Of a DNA stretch of 64,000 nucleotides, positions 37,312-45,884 are shown piece by piece; position 1 is the first letter of the stretch, and each line of letters starts with the position of its first letter. The translations under genes were made by a program, and so were the position numbers. The stretch is from Methylophilus medardicus (lineage in GTDB: Bacteria; Pseudomonadota; Gammaproteobacteria; Burkholderiales; Methylophilaceae): positions 372,001-436,000 of the forward strand of contig NZ_CP040948.1 in NCBI RefSeq assembly GCF_006363955.1. Reading direction: 5' to 3'. The notes under the pieces are model-generated. The model was not told where the DNA came from. It did not search any database and was given only the letters and a program-made list of their open reading frames with translations.

Positions 37312-38241
37312 ATGTCTGTTTTTACCACTCTGAGTTTGGATGAAGTGCGCCAGTGGCTGGCGCCTTTTAATGTAGGTGAGTTGCATACCTTACGTGGTAT
37401 TGCTGCCGGTATCACCAATACCAATTATTTTGTTGAGACCAGTCAAGCGCGTTTTGTGCTCACTGTGTTTGAAAAGAATGATTTTGATGAGCTGCCGTAT
37501 TTTGTGCGTCTAATGACCCATTTGTCGCACCATGGCATCTTGTGTCCGACGCCGATTGTGGATGCTGCCGGGATCGCCTTGCAACGCATTCATGGCAAGC
37601 CTGCCCTGATGGTGAGCTGCCTCAAAGGCACAGACGTCAGTCAACCCAATTTAACCCAAATTGAAGCCGTGGCCCAAACCTTGGCACGCATGCATGTTGC
37701 CAGCGCAGACTTTCATGAGCAATCGCACAATCAGCGTGGCCAAGGCTGGCGTGTGATGACGGCACAGCAAGTCATGCCAAAATTAGCACCGGTACAGCAG
37801 CATTTGTTGCAAGAGGAGCTAGATTTTCAGCATGGCTTAGATTTGTCAGGTCTGCCGCATGGGGTGATTCATGGCGATTTGTTCCGCGACAACGTGTTGT
37901 TTGATGGGGACGCGCTGGGCGGATTTATTGATTTTTATTATGCTTGCCACGATGTGCTGGCTTACGATGTGGCGATTGCCGTCAATGAATGGTGCGTGGA
38001 TGCTGCTACCGGCATGTTCGTCGATGACAAGTTGGCGACCTTCATGAATGCTTACCAATCCGTGCGGCCATTTACTGCGGTCGAAAAGAGCGCTTGGCCT
38101 GCCTTATTGCGGCGCGCTGCCTTGCGCTTTTGGCTATCTCGTTTGTATGATTTTTATTATCCGGTGGCCGGTGAGTTGACACATGCCAAAGATCCGGCGC
38201 ATTTCGAGCGGGTCCTGCTCAACCGTAAAGTTTTAACTTAA
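37312..38241 (+). CDS. thrB: Homoserine kinase (ThrB, APH-fold type)
   Basis: A homoserine kinase of the aminoglycoside-phosphotransferase fold found in many Proteobacteria instead of the GHMP type; it phosphorylates homoserine on the way to threonine. It has the N-terminal M-S-V-F-T-T-L, the G-I-x-N-T-N-Y-F-V nucleotide strand, the catalytic loop H-G-D-L-F-R-D-N-V-L-F and the metal site G-F-I-D-F-Y-Y-A. Start 37312 (309 aa) is chosen because homologues begin MSVF; an ATG three codons earlier (37303) is nearly as likely. It follows the DUF2782 gene by about 40 bases. Confidence 0.94.
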   Translation: MSVFTTLSLDEVRQWLAPFNVGELHTLRGIAAGITNTNYFVETSQARFVLTVFEKNDFDELPYFVRLMTHLSHHGILCPTPIVDAAGIALQRIHGKPALMVSCLKGTDVSQPNLTQIEAVAQTLARMHVASADFHEQSHNQRGQGWRVMTAQQVMPKLAPVQQHLLQEELDFQHGLDLSGLPHGVIHGDLFRDNVLFDGDALGGFIDFYYACHDVLAYDVAIAVNEWCVDAATGMFVDDKLATFMNAYQSVRPFTAVEKSAWPALLRRAALRFWLSRLYDFYYPVAGELTHAKDPAHFERVLLNRKVLT

Positions 38242-38267
38242 CAATTTAAGCGATCAAAGGGAAACAC

Positions 38268-39053
38268 ATGACCGAAACCGGGAGCCAGCGCGGGGTACGC
38301 TGGGTGAAAGAAAGCCTGGCCTTGTTCCGCACACAGCCGCACGTTTGGATGTTGTGTTCACTGGCCTATATCGTGATTTTCATGGTATTGCCTTCATTGC
38401 CTTTTTTAGGCTTTTTGGGGTTGATTTCGGTGGTGATCTGGCCGGTGTGTATGGCACTGGTGGTCATGCTGTATCGACAGGTCGATTTGCAAGGGCACAT
38501 GGTGCCGAACGAGATTTGGCAACAGTTGCAACGCCATTTCAAGCCATTGGCCTTGCTGGGCGCTAGTTGTTTAGTGTATGCCGTGTTAGCCACCTATTTG
38601 CTCAGTAGCGAGCTTGCTTCACTTATTTCGCACGCGCCCACCAAGGCAGGCATGACCGAGTCACAAATGACGCTATTTCTGGAGAATACCTTGTCGTTTA
38701 TCGTGAAGGTGTTGCTGCTGCTGTTGCCGTTGTTTATTGCCACCTGGTTTTCGCCGATGCTCATCGCTTTGAATGGATACCCTTTGTTGAAAGCCATTAA
38801 GTCGAGTATTGCCGGTATGTTGCAATACACGGTGCCGATGGGGGTTTCTTGGTTGGTGATGACCGTTGGTATGCTGCTGGTCATGCTTGCGTTGGGCCTG
38901 GTGATTGGCGTGCTCGGCGCATTGATACCAATGCTGGCGCAATTACTCATGCCATTGCTGGTGTTTGCCGCACTGCTGGTGATTAACGCCTTGATGTTTG
39001 CATTTCAATATATCAGCTACAAAGACGTTTTTCGCGCAGCGCCTCAGGTCTAA
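38268..39053 (+). CDS. BPSS1780-type integral membrane protein
   Basis: A 261-residue membrane protein with about six hydrophobic segments in pairs. It opens R-G-V-R-W-V-K-E-S-L-A-L-F-R-T-Q-P-H-V-W-M, and ends near F-Q-Y-I-S-Y-K-D-V-F. That opening and its place after DUF2782-thrB match the BPSS1780 family of Betaproteobacteria (YciC-like fold). Function unknown. AAAGGGAAACAC precedes the ATG, and it is 26 bases after thrB, so it is cotranscribed. Confidence 0.85.
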   Translation: MTETGSQRGVRWVKESLALFRTQPHVWMLCSLAYIVIFMVLPSLPFLGFLGLISVVIWPVCMALVVMLYRQVDLQGHMVPNEIWQQLQRHFKPLALLGASCLVYAVLATYLLSSELASLISHAPTKAGMTESQMTLFLENTLSFIVKVLLLLLPLFIATWFSPMLIALNGYPLLKAIKSSIAGMLQYTVPMGVSWLVMTVGMLLVMLALGLVIGVLGALIPMLAQLLMPLLVFAALLVINALMFAFQYISYKDVFRAAPQV

Positions 39054-39078
39054 CCCGACGACTTACTAACCATGGTGC

Positions 39079-40845
39079 TTATTTGCGGCGCTCGGTAAAC
39101 AGGCTGTTGCCGATGGTTTTTTTGGCCTGTTTTTTTGCATTGCTCATGGCGCCAGCTACTTCATGATGGCTGGCGAAGTGATCTGCAAACGCGCGCACGG
39201 CACCAATCGATAAACTACCAAACGGGTAGAAGTGTTCATTGCCTAATCTATCTTCAATCCGAATGCCCCCGGATTGCACGTCTTTCAAGTCATAAAAATC
39301 TGGCATTACTTTGGCGATGGTCTCCAAAATGTCATGACAAATGGCCTCCCACTGCGCACTCTGAAAAATCAACACAAAGTCGTCGCCACCAATGTGGCCG
39401 ACAAAATCCTGTTCAGGGTCGACCATGCTGCTTAACAATCGTCCAACAAACTGAATGACTTCATCGCCCCGTCGGTAGCCATACGCGTCATTAAATGGTT
39501 TGAAATGGTCTAAATCACAATAGCAGGCCACAAAAGGGATCCGTCGCTCCAGCAACTTATCAATGTGCGCATTGATGGGCACATTGCCCGGCAATAGGGT
39601 GAGCGGGTTGGCATAACGCGCCGCATGGATTTGCATATTGGTCACCTCGCGCAACAACGCATGGCCACTGCCCATGCCCACATAGCGCTCGCCGTCTATA
39701 ATCACAAAGCCGTTTAATAAGTATTTGGGATCTGCTGCCAGAATCAACTCGCTCAATGCCAGAATGGTCATGTCTTTTTGCACCATCAGGCATTGGGTGT
39801 CCATAAAAGTCGTGCAAGACTTTTTGCCATGCAGCTCTTTTTGATAGCGGCGCGCAAAACGGTCTATGGTGTCATAACGGCTAATGAGCCCCAGCGGTTT
39901 GCCATGCTGGTTAATCACCGGGATCGAGTTCAGGCTGCGGTCACTGTTAAACCAGTTGTAGACCTCTTCATTGCTCATGCTTGGTAGGGCGGCAGTTTGA
40001 TAACTGGTGAGGCCAGTCACAGTCGCCTGTTTGAATGCCGGGCTTTGCTGGTCAACAAACAAGCGCACAATATTTTTATTCAGCAGATGATTCACTTCCT
40101 CGGTCAGCGCATATTGAAACTTCGGGAAAGGTCGTCCAAATAAATACCCTTGAGCGAAATCCACTTTTAAATCTTTGATCACCGCCAACTCTTCTTTGGT
40201 TTCAACCCCCTCGGCAATCGTCAATGTGTTGGATTCAACGGCTATTTTTTGAATGCCGCGCACAAACTCCAATTTGATCGGATCATTGTGAATATTCGCA
40301 ATAAAATGCTTATCGATTTTGACATATTCGGGCGATAACTCTGACCACAAACGCAGGCCTGAGGTGCCTTCGCCCAAGTCATCCAGCGCAATCTTAAAGC
40401 CCATGCTTTTAAAGCGCATAATCGCATCGCGCAAGGTGGCGTAGTCGCGGATGGTAGAACTCTCGGTGATTTCAATCACGATGTCGCTCGGTTGAATCCC
40501 GCTCTGTGCAAGTTGGTTTAATCCAAAGGACAAATGCCCTTCGCTTAACAGTAAACAATCCGGACTAAAGTTTACAAACAGTGGATGCGTTCGCTCGGTG
40601 CGGCTGTATTCATTAAAAATCACCTCGCGCGCGGCATACTCCATCTCAAGATTCAAGCCGCAAAGACTGGCGGCATTAAATAACGCGATTGGCGCGTGCA
40701 GCCTCGACTCCACTGGGCCGCGGATCAGCGCCTCGTGCGCAAACACGCGCGCTTGTTTCATATCGATAATGGGTTGGAAAAGAGGCAACAGATTGCGCTG
40801 CGCCAAGATGGCTTCAACTTCGCGTTGGGGAGGGCTGTATATCAT
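39079..40845 (-). CDS. EAL-CBS-GGDEF protein, probable c-di-GMP phosphodiesterase
   Basis: A 588-residue cytosolic signalling protein. An N-terminal EAL domain (~10-245) keeps the catalytic set: H-E-A-L-I-R-G-P, E-I-T-E-S-S, D-D-L-G-E-G, K-I-D-K, E-G-V-E-T and A-Q-G-Y-L-F-G. A pair of CBS motifs (~265-400) may bind nucleotides. The C-terminal GGDEF domain (~420-580) reads G-G-D-D-F at the active site, with Asp for the usual Glu, so cyclase activity is doubtful. Net prediction: hydrolyses c-di-GMP under CBS control. There are no membrane segments. It lies 5 kb from a c-di-GMP-binding pilus ATPase, mshE. It follows the PglL-like gene on the same strand (88-base gap). Confidence 0.92.
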   Translation of the reverse strand: MIYSPPQREVEAILAQRNLLPLFQPIIDMKQARVFAHEALIRGPVESRLHAPIALFNAASLCGLNLEMEYAAREVIFNEYSRTERTHPLFVNFSPDCLLLSEGHLSFGLNQLAQSGIQPSDIVIEITESSTIRDYATLRDAIMRFKSMGFKIALDDLGEGTSGLRLWSELSPEYVKIDKHFIANIHNDPIKLEFVRGIQKIAVESNTLTIAEGVETKEELAVIKDLKVDFAQGYLFGRPFPKFQYALTEEVNHLLNKNIVRLFVDQQSPAFKQATVTGLTSYQTAALPSMSNEEVYNWFNSDRSLNSIPVINQHGKPLGLISRYDTIDRFARRYQKELHGKKSCTTFMDTQCLMVQKDMTILALSELILAADPKYLLNGFVIIDGERYVGMGSGHALLREVTNMQIHAARYANPLTLLPGNVPINAHIDKLLERRIPFVACYCDLDHFKPFNDAYGYRRGDEVIQFVGRLLSSMVDPEQDFVGHIGGDDFVLIFQSAQWEAICHDILETIAKVMPDFYDLKDVQSGGIRIEDRLGNEHFYPFGSLSIGAVRAFADHFASHHEVAGAMSNAKKQAKKTIGNSLFTERRK

Positions 40846-40933
40846 GCAAGCAGTATCGACTGCTTACATGGATTCTGAATGCGAATTCGGATGAAATATT
40901 TATGACATCTCTAAGATGTTTGGCCGATGCATG

Positions 40934-42745
40934 TTAAAGCGAACGCTTCAATGGTGGGGTGTCCGCCTGTAAGAGCAGCGCGTTTAAAAGCGCTAAGTTA
41001 TCCGCAGGTAACTGCGCGATATCTTGCTCAAGACGATCACCCGCCATGCGGCGTAATGATCGTAGAAGTTGCAGCGCTTCAGGGTGGCGATGATTCATTT
41101 CTAGCAACACCACTAGGTTGAGGCAGGGGCGACGCAGAGGAATGAACTGAGCCGCTCTTTCAGCAATTGATAGTTGTATGTCAGCTTGCGCAGTATTCGG
41201 CACAAGATAAGTGGCTAATACAAGGTCACCGTAGGGGGATAATAGTGAATGATCGCTTACCCAGAGCATCTCTTCCACCAGCGTTTGCTTTTCGGACGAT
41301 GACATTTCTGTTTGGCTTGCAATATGAATCTGTCGCTCAAGTTTTTGATAGGCTATTTGCATCAGTGTCAGTTGTACGAGGCCATATATGAATGCTGCCG
41401 CAAATGTCAGTTTCAGCGATGCCTTCGCCGCGTTGGAAAGATGGCTTAGTTTGATCTCGCTAAACTCACCCACGCCCAATAAAAATGCACAAATGCCCAG
41501 AAAGTAGCTGTACCACAATGGATACTCAAGCTGACTGTGTATCCCCAAAATAGCCAGAATGCCAAGAAGCCAAATGGTCTCAGGGTCGCGGCTGCGCTGT
41601 TTGAAAAAGGGCAATATCCATAATATTAGGCCTGCAAAAACGATGATTAGGCCGACTAAGCCCACCTCAGTGAGAAGGTGTAAAAAAAGATTGTGTGCAT
41701 GCTCAAAGAACATATGTGCATGATTGATGGTCGGCAAGTCTGCGGTTACAAAAGTTTGCCATCTTATCTGGCCAATGCCCATGCCCAGCAGTGGTGATTG
41801 ATTGAACAGCGCAAGACTAGTTTGCCAGAATTGCCATCGCAATGAAGCGGAGGGATTGATCACAGCTTCCATCGCTCTTGCTACCGGCGTATGGATGAAT
41901 GCCTGCGGGAGAAAAGTGGTGAGTACAATCTGTAAGATGACAAACGTCGGGATCAGGATCAGGCTCAATCTGAATAGTGTTATAGCTGTATCAGGGCTCT
42001 CGGTTTCTGAGCTTGGTTGACGCTGCCTGACCCAGCACAGCATCGCGATTGCGATCAGATAGAGTAAAGAACTGCGCGATCCAGAGAGCGAGAGCAGGCA
42101 CAGCCCTGTTAACAAACCAATGATTAGCCAAGTCCGATTACACGCGTGGCGACTATATAAGTATATGAGTGAACACATTGCTAACGCGGTAATATTCGCA
42201 AAATGGTTACTCTGACCAAGCATGCCATAGCTGGTTAAATGCGGGATGAGTTTAGCAAGATTTAGTGTTTGCAGGATTTCGAATTGCAGTAGTAGTTGTA
42301 ATACCACAAATACACTATTGATCGCAGCCGCTAGTACCAGCGCCCAAGCAAGTGTTGTTACCACTGATTTTAGACCGAGAGACTTCCTCAAATGCCATCC
42401 AAGCAGGGTTAGAAAAAATGCCCATGATACATAGGCTTCTATCAGCGATACATTCGGCGACGCAGGATGCATTTGAAAGAGCATTTGTAGCTGTATCGTG
42501 AGCAACAACCCAAGAAAAATGAAGCTAGCGCGCGGAATCGAAGATTGCCAAAAATGCTTAGTCAGCAAGGGTGAGAGCGCTAACAACCCGCATAACGCTG
42601 CAATCCATTCTCCATAAAAATTAGGAATGGGTACTTGATGATAAGCCGTGATCATGGGCAGGCAGAACATCGCAGCGATCAGTGCAAGACTCATGCGCGG
42701 AACAGATGATGCCATCCCAAGATACATGGCTGCTCGCGCGTGCAC
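40934..42745 (-). CDS. PglL-type O-oligosaccharyltransferase / O-antigen ligase family
   Basis: A 603-residue inner-membrane protein with about 12 hydrophobic segments. It has a large loop carrying H-A-H-M-F-F-E-H-A-H-N-L-F-L-H-L-L-T-E-V-G (near residues 342-362), the Wzy_C ligase signature. A C-terminal periplasmic helical domain (~450-590) of the Wzy_C_2 type marks the PglL/PilO protein glycosylases over WaaL. These move lipid-linked glycans onto Ser/Thr of exported proteins, often type IV pilins. The start is GTG overlapping the uvrD stop by one base; an ATG six codons inside is an alternative. Confidence 0.85.
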   Translation of the reverse strand: MHARAAMYLGMASSVPRMSLALIAAMFCLPMITAYHQVPIPNFYGEWIAALCGLLALSPLLTKHFWQSSIPRASFIFLGLLLTIQLQMLFQMHPASPNVSLIEAYVSWAFFLTLLGWHLRKSLGLKSVVTTLAWALVLAAAINSVFVVLQLLLQFEILQTLNLAKLIPHLTSYGMLGQSNHFANITALAMCSLIYLYSRHACNRTWLIIGLLTGLCLLSLSGSRSSLLYLIAIAMLCWVRQRQPSSETESPDTAITLFRLSLILIPTFVILQIVLTTFLPQAFIHTPVARAMEAVINPSASLRWQFWQTSLALFNQSPLLGMGIGQIRWQTFVTADLPTINHAHMFFEHAHNLFLHLLTEVGLVGLIIVFAGLILWILPFFKQRSRDPETIWLLGILAILGIHSQLEYPLWYSYFLGICAFLLGVGEFSEIKLSHLSNAAKASLKLTFAAAFIYGLVQLTLMQIAYQKLERQIHIASQTEMSSSEKQTLVEEMLWVSDHSLLSPYGDLVLATYLVPNTAQADIQLSIAERAAQFIPLRRPCLNLVVLLEMNHRHPEALQLLRSLRRMAGDRLEQDIAQLPADNLALLNALLLQADTPPLKRSL

Positions 42746-44925
42746 TATATTTTTTCCAGCTTGGCGTATTCCAGCATCAGCGTTTTGAGGCCCGCGCTTC
42801 CGAAATTCACTTTGATTGCCAAATCATTGGCATTGCCTTCATAACTGACCACCACACCCTCGCCAAATTTGCCGTGGCGTACACTCTGGCCAATTTTGAA
42901 TGGAAAGTTGGATTGCGTGCTGCTGGATTGCGTTGGTGGGTTGTTGTATTGGCCGCCTGCTGCATAAGGCTTAGACACTGGCTTGCTGTTTAAGCGTTTG
43001 GTGAGCTCTGCGGGGATTTCATCGATAAAGCGCGAGGCGATGCCGTAGCGGACCTGGCCATGCAGCATGCGGCTTTGTGCATAGGTTAGATACAGGCGCT
43101 GGCGCGCGCGGGTGACTGCCACGTACATCAGGCGGCGTTCTTCTTCCAATCCGCCATTTTCGTAAGCGGCCTGCTCGTGTGGAAATAAACCTTCTTCCAC
43201 GCCACCGATAAATACACTGTGAAACTCCAGGCCTTTGGCGGCGTGTACCGTCATTAATTGCAAGGCTTCATGCCCGACATCTGCCTGATGGTCGCCTGCT
43301 TCTAGGCTGGCGTGATTCAAAAATTGGGTTAACAAGTCGGCATCTTCATCCATATTATGATGATTGCCCAGATCCTGATTGCTAAAGGCTACAGCGGCGG
43401 TGACGAGTTCTTGCAAGTTTTCGATGCGATCTTCGCCTTCTTTATCATTTTGGTAATGCGCCATCAGTCCACTCAGGTTGATGACCAATTCGGCCATCTC
43501 ACCAAGCGTAATGCCATAGGCATGATCCACCAGCTGCCGAATAAGCGCTACAAAGCCATCGAGCCCTTTGCTCCCCAGCTTGCCTTCTCCCACTTTGTTG
43601 GTGGCGGCTTGCCATAAGCTGCATTCGTTTTGGCGCGCAGCTTCTTGCAACTGCTCCAAACCGCGCGCGCCAATGCCGCGTGGCGGAAAATTCACAATAC
43701 GCAATAAGGCCGTATCGTCGTTGGCGTTAGCAATTAAGCGTAAATAGGCCAGCGCATGTTTGATTTCGGCGCGTTCAAAAAAACGTAACCCGCCATAGAC
43801 CCGATAGGGCAGGTTGGCTGAAAACAACGTGTGTTCGAGAATACGAGATTGCGCATTACTCCGATAGAGCAGGGCCATATCGCCGAGTGGTACCCCTTCT
43901 TTTTGCAGCATGTTGACTTCATCGACAATAAATTGCGCTTCATCGGTGTCGTTGTATGCCTCATAAATACGAATCGGCTCGCCTTTCCCTGCAGAGGTCC
44001 ACAAGTTTTTGCCAAGGCGATTGCGGTTATTGGTGATGATGGCGTTGGCAGCGTCCAGGATGTTGCTGTGCGAGCGGTAATTCTCTTCAAGCTTGACGAT
44101 ATTCTGCACATTAAATTCGCGCTGAAAATCGCTCATATTGCCCACGCGCGCGCCACGAAAAGCATAAATGCTCTGGTCATCATCGCCGACCGCAAAAATA
44201 CTGTTATGTGCTCCGCCCAGCAACTTTAGCCACAAATATTGCAGGCGATTGGTATCTTGAAACTCATCCACCAGAATGTATTGAAAGCGCTGCTGATAGT
44301 GCGCACGAATGTGCGGCTCGCGCTCTAACAGCTCATAGCAGCGCAGTAACAGCTCGGCAAAATCAGCGACGCCTTCACGGTTGCATTGTTGGTCATAGGC
44401 GGCATAAATCTCACGTAACTTTTGGCTATGCCCGTCATAAGCATCCACCGCCTCCGCGCGTAAACCTTCTTCTTTACAACTGTTGATATAGCCCATCACC
44501 TGTTTGGGCGGATATTTCTCATCGTCCACGTTCATGGCCTTCATGACGCGCTTGATGGCCGAGAGTTGGTCTGCGGTATCCAGAATCTGAAACGTGTTCG
44601 GTAAACCCGCCTCGCGATAATGCGCGCGCAACATGCGGTTGCATAAGCCATGAAAAGTCCCCGCCCACATGCCACGCGTATTAATTGGCAGCATACTGGT
44701 CAAACGCGTTAGCATTTCTTTGGCAGCCTTGTTGGTGAACGTTACTGCCATGAGCCCCATGGGTGATGTTTGTCCGGTTTGAATTAACCAGGCAATCCGG
44801 GTAGTCAGCACGCGGGTTTTACCACTGCCGGCACCTGCCAGAATCAGCGCAGAGACATGCGGCAGGGTGACCGCTTGCAGTTGTTTGTCGTTGAGGCCCT
44901 GAAGGAGTTGAGTATCAGCTTGCAT
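42745..44925 (-). CDS. uvrD: DNA helicase II (UvrD/PcrA)
   Basis: A 726-residue SF1A 3'-5' helicase for nucleotide-excision and mismatch repair and removal of RecA or RNA polymerase. Motifs in order: Q motif (L-N-D-K-Q-L-Q-A-V), Walker A L-A-G-A-G-S-G-K-T-R-V-L, Walker B V-D-E-F-Q-D-T-N, motif III (G-D-D-D-Q-S-I-Y-A-F-R-G-A), L-E-E-N-Y-R-S (IV), T-V-H-A-A-K-G-L-E-F (V) and V-A-V-T-R-A-R (VI). A C-terminal SH3-like segment ends the protein. Length equals E. coli UvrD (720). Confidence 0.97.
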   Translation of the reverse strand: MQADTQLLQGLNDKQLQAVTLPHVSALILAGAGSGKTRVLTTRIAWLIQTGQTSPMGLMAVTFTNKAAKEMLTRLTSMLPINTRGMWAGTFHGLCNRMLRAHYREAGLPNTFQILDTADQLSAIKRVMKAMNVDDEKYPPKQVMGYINSCKEEGLRAEAVDAYDGHSQKLREIYAAYDQQCNREGVADFAELLLRCYELLEREPHIRAHYQQRFQYILVDEFQDTNRLQYLWLKLLGGAHNSIFAVGDDDQSIYAFRGARVGNMSDFQREFNVQNIVKLEENYRSHSNILDAANAIITNNRNRLGKNLWTSAGKGEPIRIYEAYNDTDEAQFIVDEVNMLQKEGVPLGDMALLYRSNAQSRILEHTLFSANLPYRVYGGLRFFERAEIKHALAYLRLIANANDDTALLRIVNFPPRGIGARGLEQLQEAARQNECSLWQAATNKVGEGKLGSKGLDGFVALIRQLVDHAYGITLGEMAELVINLSGLMAHYQNDKEGEDRIENLQELVTAAVAFSNQDLGNHHNMDEDADLLTQFLNHASLEAGDHQADVGHEALQLMTVHAAKGLEFHSVFIGGVEEGLFPHEQAAYENGGLEEERRLMYVAVTRARQRLYLTYAQSRMLHGQVRYGIASRFIDEIPAELTKRLNSKPVSKPYAAGGQYNNPPTQSSSTQSNFPFKIGQSVRHGKFGEGVVVSYEGNANDLAIKVNFGSAGLKTLMLEYAKLEKI

Positions 44926-45127
44926 GCCCGATATTATCGCATGATGTGTGGGGGAGTTTGCCGGATTGTTTGTCGTGACGCGTCAGGGGGCTACAGAATG
45001 TTGTTTTTTAAGTGCGTTGTTCTGCGCATGACTTTTTTGACACAAACGCAATCAGTCATGACTGATCATATGAAAACACTAAAGTCTTGCATGGCGGCGT
45101 ATTACAGCCATCCTCTGACGATGTACT

Positions 45128-45318
45128 TGAGGGCAGAAAAAAGGACCGTGAGCCCTCATTGTTAGCTATCTGAACAACTTGTCGGAACTTTTCAAACCAA
45201 CGCTGACTCTTACTTGTACGATGATGATGAGTCATCTTTCCGCTTCTTTCCTCCCTGAGCGGAAGCCTTTACGATGAGGCCTATTGCCCCGATTTTCCCC
45301 TTAATCGGGGCTTTTTTT
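45128..45318 (+). ncRNA. Candidate small RNA with an anti-Shine-Dalgarno hairpin loop
   Basis: This stretch has no credible ORF yet ends in a perfect rho-independent terminator on the plus strand with no gene before it. Visible hairpins: TGAGGGC/GCCCTCA (45128-45158), TGACTC/GAGTCA (45204-45234), and TTTCCGCT/AGCGGAAG (45237-45265). The 13-base loop of the third contains CCTCCC, complementary to Shine-Dalgarno sequences. The layout recalls, from memory, a family catalogued as Betaproteobacteria toxic small RNA. The 5' end is unknown and no clear promoter was found, so the start given is only the first hairpin. The rest of the gene-free stretch (44926-45127) holds a 16-bp palindrome at 45051-45066 and nothing else that I can support. 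Confidence 0.55.
45286..45318 (+). terminator. Intrinsic terminator of the candidate small RNA
   Basis: A GCCCCGATT/AATCGGGGC nine-base stem with an eight-base C-rich loop, followed by seven Ts. Strongly oriented to the plus strand; the trmL stop on the opposite strand is 15 bases away. Confidence 0.9.
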
Positions 45319-45332
45319 GTCTATTGTTTTTG

Positions 45333-45797
45333 CTACACCCCGCCAGTGAACCCTACTTGCCGCCAAGCCTCATACAACACAATGGCCGCAGAGTTAGAAA
45401 GATTCAGACTTCGGCTATGAGGCAGCATGGGCAGCCTGACGCGATGTTCAGGCGCAAATTGCGCCCGAATGTCTTCTGGCAAGCCGCGCGACTCGGGGCC
45501 AAACACAAATACATCCTCATCTTGAAACTGCAAATCTGTGTGACGTGTGCTGCCTTTGGTGGTGAGTGCGAACAAGCGTTTGCCTGCCAGCGCTTGGGTG
45601 CATTCAGCCCAATCCTCATAGACCGAGAGTGCAGCGTATTCGTGATAGTCCAAGCCTGCGCGTTTGAGGTGTTTATCTGATAACTCAAAGCCTAATGGCT
45701 TCACTAAATGTAGTTTTGCGCCCGCATTGGCGCACAGACGAATAATGTTGCCTGTATTGGGCGGAATTTCCGGTTCGAAAAGCACGATATGAAGCAT
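45333..45797 (-). CDS. trmL: tRNA (cytidine(34)-2'-O)-methyltransferase
   Basis: A 154-residue minimal SPOUT methyltransferase that methylates the wobble ribose of tRNA-Leu isoacceptors. It starts MLHIVLFEPEIPPNTGNIIR, and has G-P-E-S-R-G-L-P (motif 2) and the knot helix L-N-L-S-N-S-A-A-I-V-L-Y-E (motif 3). Length equals E. coli TrmL (157). Divergent from mshE with an 87-base gap. Confidence 0.95.
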   Translation of the reverse strand: MLHIVLFEPEIPPNTGNIIRLCANAGAKLHLVKPLGFELSDKHLKRAGLDYHEYAALSVYEDWAECTQALAGKRLFALTTKGSTRHTDLQFQDEDVFVFGPESRGLPEDIRAQFAPEHRVRLPMLPHSRSLNLSNSAAIVLYEAWRQVGFTGGV

Positions 45798-45884
45798 ATT
45801 TTGCCGTTTGTTTACAAATGTAAGCGTTAGAAAATAGTGATATGATAAACGAGAAACTAAATCAAATTAAAAAATTACAAAGCC

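Noticed and set aside
44857-45165. A 102-codon plus-strand ORF reaching from uvrD into the gap
   Set aside because: Half lies antisense to uvrD, the composition is unlike a real protein, and there is no ribosome site.
45811-45846. A sigma-70 promoter for mshE from TTTACA and TATGAT
   Set aside because: The two hexamers are 24 bases apart, too far to work together.
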